Part shown: positions 57,900 through 64,000 of the stretch, piece after piece
Layout: the number at the start of each line of letters is the position of its first letter
Position numbering within the stretch: position 1 is the first letter of the stretch
DNA from: Polytrichum commune
Lineage: Eukaryota; Streptophyta; Polytrichopsida; Polytrichales; Polytrichaceae
Length of the DNA stretch: 64,000 nucleotides
NCBI GenBank assembly: GCA_950295325.1
Contig: OX485804.1
Location: forward strand, 2,420,001 to 2,484,000
Direction of reading: 5' to 3'
Program-made: the position numbers and the translations under genes
The notes under the pieces: generated by a model
Told to the model about the DNA's origin: nothing
Seen by the model: only the letters and a program-made list of their open reading frames with translations
The model's database searches: none

Positions 57900-59300
57900 A
57901 TCCGTATGTTAGCATGAGATCATTAGTGAATATGACTGCTTACATGATGAATGATGAAAAATTTCTGTACAACAATCAACTCCATTCCTCTTTCTCTCAG
58001 TGCGTTGATTCAAGCTAAGAATTGGTTCTCTTAATCCTCGTGATCTATGTTCATTGTGACTATCGTTTTTGCTGTCTACCTATTCCTTTCGTAATGTCTC
58101 GAACAAGCTAGTGAGCTTCCCAATGTTACATTCTAGAGAGGCCAAGGTATATATATGCAGGTGCAGACTGGCACAAGCCACTTTGAAATTATGTATATTG
58201 TAGTCAATGTTGATAAGTCCAAGCTATACTTAGCAACAAGGTAGATGGATCGAAACAGTGATCGGGGAGAATTTTGGGCATAATCGGTTGAGATCCTAGT
58301 GTTTGCAAGTCCAACCGGTTACATGTTGACATCCTCCGGTTTTCCTTTTTTAAATTGGGGTATATTCTATAAATTCCTTTAAAATGATCGGTAATTTTCC
58401 TGCAGTCTTGAACTTCAACCGGTTATTTCTCAAACTCAACCGGTTCATCCGTAACTAACTGCCGGTTCTCCCCGATCATAAGATCGAAAGCAATTAGAAG
58501 TAAATGCACTCTTGCATTCCTGCCAGCGTAACTGCCAAGTTAGTGCCGGAATATTCTCCTGGCAGTCACTGTAGCAAATTACATATAAACCACTCAGTTG
58601 TTCTTTCTCATCATCTGAATATAGTGGTGCTCATCGAATGATGAAGCTCAGTTGTTGATAAGTTTAGTAGTCAATACTTCACCAGACTCTTTTCAGCCCA
58701 CATCAAGACCTATTGTGGATTGCAATTGAAGTTGAGTTGTGGCTCCTCTGACTTGAATAGGTTCTTAATAGAACGCAATAGATGCCAAAGTCTTATCTTT
58801 GCACAAGGTGTGTGGCTCAATCAACTAAGGGACTTTCGTGTCATAAATTCAGGATTGTAGAAGCTCTGCAATGGAACATAATACTCACATAATTCCACAA
58901 CTCCAGAGTCCAGGGCACATATATCATACTACAAGCCAACGGCACTCCTACATTTTTCAAGATGTAAATTGTCTTGATTTTGCTCATAGGCAAGGATTGA
59001 AGCATCGACATGGCACGAAGGTACAGTTGGGAAAGTCGCAATGAGGCTGCACAATCATAAAAAGCAACTATTTGTAAAACTGCACAACGATGGAAATAAG
59101 AAGGCAGTTTCACAATTGTTCAATATTTGAACACGAAGCTAACAAAGATAGAGGAAAGTGAGCCAGTGTTTGGAAGGTAGATGGGTTTGCATAATAAAGT
59201 TCATGCATGTGCTTTCGGAAGAAATGCATCAGTTTTGGAATGTAAAGAAGATGAGCTTGGTTGTCCCATACGTTTTAGAAGGTTCAGGTAGAGGAGAGGA
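57900..59300 (+). repeat. U2-spacer repeat, second copy (palindrome centre)
   Basis: Direct repeat of 52,945-53,935, interrupted by the 458-bp insertion at 58,209. It ends with TTGTCCCATACG, a U2-type upstream element. Together with pseudogene A this shows that whole U2 units, not only RNA bodies, were duplicated. Confidence 0.8.
58209..58666. mobile_element. 458-bp insertion with 9-bp target duplication; LTR-like
   Basis: GTAGTCAAT stands on both sides (58,200-58,208 and 58,667-58,675); the other spacer copy at about 53,247 has this sequence only once and no insert. The insert starts GTTGATAAGT and ends GTTGATAAGTTTA, so its ends are short direct repeats rather than inverted ones. It contains CAACCGGTT motifs and an ACATATAAACCAC TATA-like site near 58,580. 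A solo LTR or LTR-derived element is plausible, though LTR elements usually duplicate five bases, so the class is open. Related piece at 7.3 kb. Confidence 0.65.
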
Positions 59301-59318
59301 GGGGAGAGGAATATATAA
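59263..59318 (+). promoter_or_regulatory. Orphan U2-type promoter without a U2 body
   Basis: GTCCCATACGT at 59,263-59,273 is followed at 59,312 by TATATAAA, spacing about 38 bp. A U2 RNA would start near 59,340, but the sequence there is a relic of a CACTA-ended MITE (GACACTGAATAC..TATTTAGTGTC, about 59,371-59,397) and then the 3' flank of copy D. Whether it still starts transcription is unknown. Confidence 0.45.
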
Positions 59319-59370
59319 AATATGAAAAGTGTCATCAAACAAGTTACCATAGTGACATAAAATACCATAT

Positions 59371-59398
59371 GACACTGAATACAATATTTAGTGTCCTA
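59371..59398. mobile_element. Minimal CACTA-ended MITE relic
   Basis: GACACTGAATACAATATTTA then GTGTC is the same near-palindrome as the ends of the 43.7-kb element. Both loci continue with CTACTCTCAT, so they share flanking or terminal sequence. It marks the point where the orphan promoter meets the flank of copy D. Confidence 0.45.
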
Positions 59399-59607
59399 CT
59401 CTCATGCGAACAGGTAGATGCCCCAACCAAAGAACCCAATGATGCTCCCTCGACAAATTCATACTCCTCTCTTCATTCACAGGCGTTCCAGCCATGTCCA
59501 TCTCGAACAATCTACGACTCTTTGAATCAACAGAAGAGTACATCCTCCTCTTCATTCACATGCGGATTGAAGTTGTCCAATTTTGGTTTCTTTGGATCCC
59601 CGAGAGG

Positions 59608-59800
59608 GGAGGTTGTGCCTGCCAAGGAGGTTGTGCAATACCATGGCGACACTTGCGGCCTCCGACAGCAAGCTGACATATGAACTACACCCGGAATAAA
59701 TTAGATTAATATCATGAGGCTCGATGAGCCTCGTATCAGATATTAAGCTGATAAGAACAGATACTACACTTGATCTTAGCCAAAAGGCCGAGAAAGGTAT
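59608..59800 (-). ncRNA. U2: U2 spliceosomal snRNA, intact copy D
   Basis: Reads on the minus strand from 59,800 and, by eye, is identical to copy C across all recognisable U2 elements (stem-loop I, GTAGTA, stems IIa/IIb, Sm-like site, stem III, U2B'' loop). The first differences are at the very 3' end (CTCCCCTCTCGGGG here, CCTCCCCTTTCGGGG in C). It faces copy C tail-to-tail, 1.9 kb away. With an intact promoter it should be expressed; C and D reads could not be told apart in RNA data. Confidence 0.95.
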
Positions 59801-59824
59801 GCCTCTTCACACTTCAGCTTCCGA

Positions 59825-59874
59825 TTATAAGCTCCGCCTCTGCCCTGAATCGCACCTCCTGTCAAGTATGGGAC
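59825..59874 (-). promoter_or_regulatory. U2 promoter of copy D
   Basis: TTATAA (59,825-59,830) lies 25-30 bp before the RNA start and GTCCCATACTT is at 59,864-59,874 on the minus strand, with the same 33-bp gap as in copy C. Confidence 0.75.
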
Positions 59875-60539
59875 AACACAGTCCATTTCTTTTGCACTAT
59901 TCATCACTACTCATAAACTTCTCCACATAGGCCTGCTTCTAACTGCAACCAACACTCTCCAGGGCAGGTCCTTTTGTCACCGTGGCTATTACATACATCT
60001 AATACAAATGAGAAATGTACCGACTTGTGGTTGCCCAACCGTCTCAAAGTCCAACTGTAAATTCTGAATCTCTAATTCTGAAAACCTGAACAGAAAAGCT
60101 AATGGCACACGCATTCCAGGCGCTTGCAACCCCAATTATGCCAGAAACCATCAGATTGTTTGACCTTCCAGACCTCGATACACTTATTTCCAAAGTACAT
60201 CCAGTGACCAAATTCAGAATGCCACAAGTTCACCTACAGCTGATGAGCATCTCCTGCCATATTAGAAGTTAACCAATTACCACGTCTGTGCAGTTCCAAC
60301 ACCTGAAGCATCCGAGCACTTTTATTTTTGTGGGAGCTCAAACCCTAAACCCTGGCTGGCCCCACCCCAAGCCCTCCTTGGTCCCAAGAGAACACATCTT
60401 TACCATTTCATTCATTTCATTTTGTTTTTCTCACGTGGGATAGGACTCGAAGGTTTACAATCACGGATCGAAATGATTTCGTTCAAATTCTGCAACTTGA
60501 GGTGTCTTTGCATCGCTAATTCATGTGCGGCTGGTTGTT

Positions 60540-60668
60540 GTGTACCTGCTTGTTTCTGCTAGGGTGGATGCGACATGGCTTTATTGTTTTCACTGTGATT
60601 ACATTGATCCCTACAGGATTGCAATAAGCTTTGGCACCGTAGCAGCTCTTTTGGTGTCCAAAATGTAG
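60540..60668 (+). other. Open frame retained in both palindrome arms
   Basis: This stretch translates as VDATWLYCFHCDYIDPYRIA then ISFGTVAALLVSKM and stop. The mirrored left arm (56,580 to about 56,710, minus strand) gives VDVTWLYYFLCRYIDPYRIA then KSFGTVAALLVSKM, inside a 119-codon frame ending at 56,580. No family recognised. The high similarity runs on past the stop codon, so it need not reflect protein-level selection. Confidence 0.3.
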
Positions 60669-61013
60669 TGTCAACTAATGCATACTTAGCCCATCGTCTA
60701 ATGCAATACTCATTCCTCGAATATAACGAAATAGGAAGGAGGCCGCTTCACATTGATTCGAAAATACACCGGAAATACATGAGTCCAAATTTGTTCACCA
60801 AGTTGAAATTGTTGTCTGTAAAAGAACCGCTTGATTTGTGGCCCTTCTGGATATGGAAACACATCTCGGATCTCGATCTGTTGCTCATCGTGTTCATTCT
60901 CTCAGCTGCTTCGACGGATTCATCTTCATTCACAAGTTTGCCAGCCATGTCCATAATTTAATATGGTTCACATCAATTTTAGAATACATCACAATCCCTT
61001 GCATCATCTTCTA

Positions 61014-61353
61014 CACTGATATGTGCAATTGGGGTGCCTCTTTACCCATCCATTTTGCTGTCAAGACCAAATCACAAAAACTGACGACTTTGTTTATTCA
61101 TTCATATAGCGGCCGCAACCTAATCGCACATATCAGTGTCGAAGATGATATGTGTTCTGATATGTGCAATTAGGTTGAAAATTTTGCCTCTTCACACATG
61201 CAAATTCCCTCAGGTCAAAATCAGATCACAAAAACTTATACATTGTTTATCAATTCGTATGGCAACCATAATAGAAGAGCATATCCTGGTTGAAAAAAAC
61301 ATTCAAAGTAGTGTAGAATGCGGTAAATTAGTGCAAGCTACCCAAGCGTGCAT
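61014..61353. mobile_element. Two MITE copies in the right palindrome arm
   Basis: The first (61,014-61,138, 125 bp) has clean inverted ends, CACTGATATGTGCAATTGGG and its complement near CCTAATCGCACATATCAGTG, with TA on the left and TC on the right. The second (about 61,155-61,353) begins CTGATATGTGCAATTAGGTT and ends in a worn complement. Both match the left-arm copies at 55,594-55,927 and the 33.7-kb family. Confidence 0.7.
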
Positions 61354-61391
61354 ATCGTTGAATTCTTCCAATTATGTTTGTTTGGATCCCC

Positions 61392-61587
61392 AGAGGGAGG
61401 GTTGTGCCTGCCAAGGAGGTAGTGCGATTCCGTGACAACGCTTGCAGCCTCGGCGAACTGCCCTATGAGCACCACACCCGAAATAAATTAAATTAATATC
61501 ATGAGGCTCGATGAGCCTTGTATCAGATTTTAAACTGATAAGAATGGATACTGCACTTGATCTTAACCAAAATGTCAAGAAAGGTAT
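61392..61587 (-). pseudogene. U2 snRNA pseudogene E (outer right)
   Basis: The minus strand reads ATACCTTTCTTGACATTTTG (stem I broken), AAGATCAAGTGCAGTATCCA (GTAGTA changed to GCAGTA), CTTATCAGTTTAAAATCTGA (stem IIa weakened) and GAATCGCACTACCTCCTTGG (U2B'' loop altered). Upstream, GTCCAATATG and CATATAACG are worn versions of the promoter elements. Non-functional; mirror of pseudogene B. Confidence 0.85.
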
Positions 61588-61589
61588 GC

Positions 61590-63215
61590 CTCCTCTCACT
61601 TCAACTTACCGTTATATGCCCGGCGCCCTTTTCCCTACTGCCCACCTCCTGAAACATATTGGACAACCAGGCCACATCGTCTGCACTATCCACCATGTCT
61701 GTCCAGACCTAACTAACCTTACTTCAAAGTGAACAACAATCTCCTTGCCAGATCTTTGTGTCATAAGTAAGTCTGTGAATATTACATATATAGGACTAAT
61801 ATCAATGCTCAGAGGACTCACTGGGGCTTGCGCAACTGCTTATGAAAAGAAATGCATTTATAACCGAGCCCCCATGCATGCTGAATTTCAAATTATATGT
61901 ACAACAAGTGAAAGTCGAGTCCCGCAGTACAAATTCACTTGTCTAGCTGTTGCTGATGTATTCAACTTTGGGAAATCAGGTAATTTATTTTACCATTAAT
62001 GTATCCGTCACGTATTTATCGTTTGCAATATAACCTGGTTGACGAAGACTAAGAGGCATTGATAATATATACTTAGTGCATAGTCTCCAAGTGACAGACC
62101 TTAGTTGTGGACTACAAGTGTCACATTCACGAAGGAAATGGGTCACGACCAATCCAAGAGAACTTAATTTTATGCACCCGGAGCAAGTAACTGGTTACTA
62201 CAGACTTGCACCAAGAATCTGAAACTCTGAAGTTCCTCACAAGTACTACATGAGATTATTACTCCAAGACGCAAGACATTCTCGTCAAGCTTGTGAAATA
62301 GTGCAGGAGCACTAGATTAGGCACGTATTTTAAGTCAAGAATGACATTAATTTGTTTCCTTGAAGACACATTGTGAGGATTTCTTGGATCCATTGGCAGG
62401 AACCAGCCGCCTGAGAAACATTGTTCAGGATGTATTCATTGCAAGGCAATTGTCCATTGAGAAGTCGAGCTACTACTACTAATTCTACATTGCTCGTGGT
62501 AGGAAAACCTCGAACAATGCTATTTCCACAGCATTGTGCTAAACTGGGAGGTGTTTGGCTCCTATCACGGAAAAGGAATGTATCCATACATGCGCGCAGG
62601 AAATCATCTTACATTACTATGCTCCAATGTCTCGAACTCTTCAACTGAAAATAAATTAGAGGTGATTAGGCTTCACATTCTTTTATAAAGACTTGGTCAT
62701 CATCGATCATGAAAATATAGCACTGTGATTGTTTAGTTGTTGTTGGTGACGGTGAAGGTTTCCTTTGTCATTCCAGAGAAGGTGTCCAGAATTGTCACTT
62801 GTATGAGCTGCTTCTTCATTGCTATGCACTCGCGTTGTCGAAAAGCTCGATCGCTGGCTTGTTCTTATCTAGAGATGTGCATGCATTTGGTAGCTTTTGG
62901 GAGCCATGAGAGGCCGTCATGCATTAGGAAGCCATTATGGAACTACCAGCACTCGCGTCGTGCTTTGTTCCTGTCTCTTGCTAAATTTGTTTGCTTTAAT
63001 TTTGTGTGAGATAAGCGGAGTCCGCAGAAAGGGGCTATGAGGTGGTCTCGATCTCAAACTCTTTAAAAGTTTTCGTAACGATCCTTGGTTGACAAAAAAG
63101 CAGCAGTCGTCATGAAACGAAAACGCAAACTCAGGTGTTTCTTGTTTAACACTAGAGCAATTGCTAATTTCTCAACATTCATGTCATCAATACATTAGTT
63201 CCAATAATTCGATGT
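61590..63215. other. Spacer between U2 relics E and F
   Basis: No gene recognised. Frames up to 90 codons (for example 62,737-63,009) lack known domains. Confidence 0.45.
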
Positions 63216-63439
63216 TATGCTCATGCTAACAGGCGGATACCATAGCCAAAGAGGGGGCCAAGCACTCATTTGTGTTCTTTCTCTCAGCTACTTTGACTGA
63301 ATTATCCTGCAATCTTCATTCATACATAAGTGCACCAGCCACGAAAACTTCATACTATTTGAATGGAAAGAAAAAGAAATCATGCTTACTTTAGACACAT
63401 TCTAATTGAAATTGTCCAATTTCGGTTTGTTTGGGTTCC
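63216..63439 (-). repeat. U2 3'-flank repeat of copy F
   Basis: Shares with the 3' flank of copy D (59,400-59,600) ACAGGCGGAT or ACAGGTAGAT, CCAAAGA, TCTTCATTCA, a CCAGCCA block and TGAAATTGTCCAATTTCGGT or TGAAGTTGTCCAATTTTGGT. A further partial version is at 60,860-60,960. Flanks travel with the U2 bodies. Confidence 0.65.
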
Positions 63440-63636
63440 GCAGGGGGGTTGTGTCTGCCAAGGAGATAGTGCAATTGCATGGCGACACTCGCAAGTTTAG
63501 GCAGCAAGCTGTGTGATGATCCACACCCAAAAGAAATTAGATTAATATCATGAGGCTTGATGAGCCTCGTATCAAATATACAATTGATAGGAATAGATAC
63601 TACACTTGATCTTAGCCAAAAGGTTGAGAAAGGTAT
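63440..63636 (-). pseudogene. U2 snRNA pseudogene F
   Basis: The minus strand reads ATACCTTTCTCAACCTTTTG, GATCAAGTGTAGTATCTATT (branch-point pairing kept), CCTATCAATTGTATATTTGA (stem IIa broken), and a worn stem-loop IV (GCAATTGCACTATCTCCTTG). Upstream is GC-rich DNA that leads into the 39.5-kb retroelement repeat, with no promoter elements. Probably dead. Confidence 0.85.
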
Positions 63637-63689
63637 ACTTCCTCATCCTTAACTTCCCCTTGTATACTCCCCTCCCCTCCTTTCCACCT

Positions 63690-63998
63690 TGGCCTCCTCA
63701 AACTAAGAGGATAAAAGAAAGAGCCAAGCAAGGCGACCAAGCATGTTGAAGCAAGGATGAGTACTTGAGGAATATAAGAGCACCATGAAGGAGGAAGGCA
63801 TGTAGTCATAGGGTACACAACCTTTGGGGATAGGATAGGCAGTGGCATTAGTGGAAAAATCTCAAAGATTACAAGGAAGATTATGTATATTAGTGTCATC
63901 ATTTGGAAAAACAAATTATGAGGATAATTTAGGCTATCGAGGAAGGAGAATATAAGACTAGTGATTAGTATACAAATGTGGTATTTTTGCCAAATCAA
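63690..63998 (+). repeat. Second copy of the 39.5-kb retroelement-like repeat
   Basis: See 39,545-39,905. This copy has stops in the frame. It starts about 55 bp upstream of pseudogene F, possibly the event that removed F's promoter, and runs to the window edge. Confidence 0.55.
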
Positions 63999-64000
63999 TC

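Larger units (their letters stand above)
59574..60373 (-). repeat. Near-identical core, right arm
   Basis: Mirror of 56,952-57,752; it carries copy D, its promoter and the double telo-box at 60,340-60,353. Beyond 60,373 the arms diverge at once, and a loss of about 70 bp relative to the left arm lies near 60,475-60,490. Confidence 0.85.
55182..61640. repeat. Large imperfect palindrome carrying the U2 cluster
   Basis: The left arm (about 55,320-57,915) and right arm (about 59,400-61,630) are collinear reverse complements. Landmarks pair as follows: U2 5' ends 55,358/61,587 and 57,525/59,800; MITEs 55,594-55,810/61,155-61,353 and 55,812-55,927/61,014-61,138; GGACATGGCTGGCA blocks 55,989/60,955; ACCAAAAGAGCTGCTACGGT blocks 56,592/60,655. 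The unpaired centre (about 57,920-59,400) holds the spacer repeat. Divergence is uneven: outer parts have many substitutions and indels, the core almost none. Confidence 0.85.

Noticed and set aside
59724-59930. 68-codon open frame present identically at 57,395-57,601 (minus) and 59,724-59,930 (plus)
   Set aside because: It is antisense to the U2 RNA and promoter; identity comes from the palindrome core, not from protein conservation.
55182-61640. Idea that the palindrome is a transposon with long terminal inverted repeats
   Set aside because: Arms hold complete U2 units with promoters, homology to a third locus (52.9 kb) runs across the centre, and no terminal motif or target duplication was found.
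63612-63998. 128-codon minus-strand frame, among the longest in the right part of the window
   Set aside because: It runs through the 39.5-kb repeat family and the 5' end of U2 pseudogene F; the translation is hydrophobic low-complexity with no family match.

Overview
The window is nuclear DNA of a land plant. Three things point to this: a SIAMESE-type cyclin-dependent kinase inhibitor, found in plants; a mitochondrial-type ribosomal protein L3 gene split by five-exon GT-AG splicing; and U2 spliceosomal RNA genes behind a plant-style upstream element plus TATA box. Most of the rest is AT-rich intergenic DNA packed with decayed transposons, foldback elements and simple repeats, including many runs of 9 to 16 G or C. 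This density of relics would fit a bryophyte, lycophyte or fern as well as a seed plant. I cannot name the species.

Layout. 0-18 kb holds repeats only: PIF/Harbinger-like short elements, two adjacent hairpin elements near 5.6-5.96 kb, a LINE relic at 6.8-7.3 kb and a three-unit tandem array at 7.44-7.87 kb. 18.4-19.4 kb carries a single-exon SIAMESE-RELATED (SMR) gene with its TATA box and an ATG-free leader. 19.4-47.9 kb is a gene desert with three or four LINE-type reverse-transcriptase relics, terminal-inverted-repeat elements, and a 2.5-kb element with 640-bp inverted arms at 44.1-46.6 kb. 48.2-50.4 kb encodes mitochondrial ribosomal protein L3 in five exons, all joined in phase 0.

52.8-63.6 kb is the most unusual part: a U2 snRNA cluster with six U2 bodies in about 10.9 kb. 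Two are intact (57,525 plus strand; 59,800 minus strand). They lie tail-to-tail in a large imperfect palindrome (about 55.2-61.6 kb), whose outer parts contain a decayed U2 copy on each side. The palindrome core, covering each intact U2 gene, its promoter and about 500 bp further upstream, is almost identical between arms, while the flanks have diverged and carry indels. The sequence therefore looks like an old U2 array in which arm-to-arm gene conversion has kept two working copies the same while the other copies decayed.

The SMR gene (cell-cycle control), mitochondrial L3 (organelle translation) and U2 (splicing) are not a pathway; nothing suggests they work together. No alignment or database search could be run. 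Element boundaries outside the three gene loci are read by eye and may be off by several bases.
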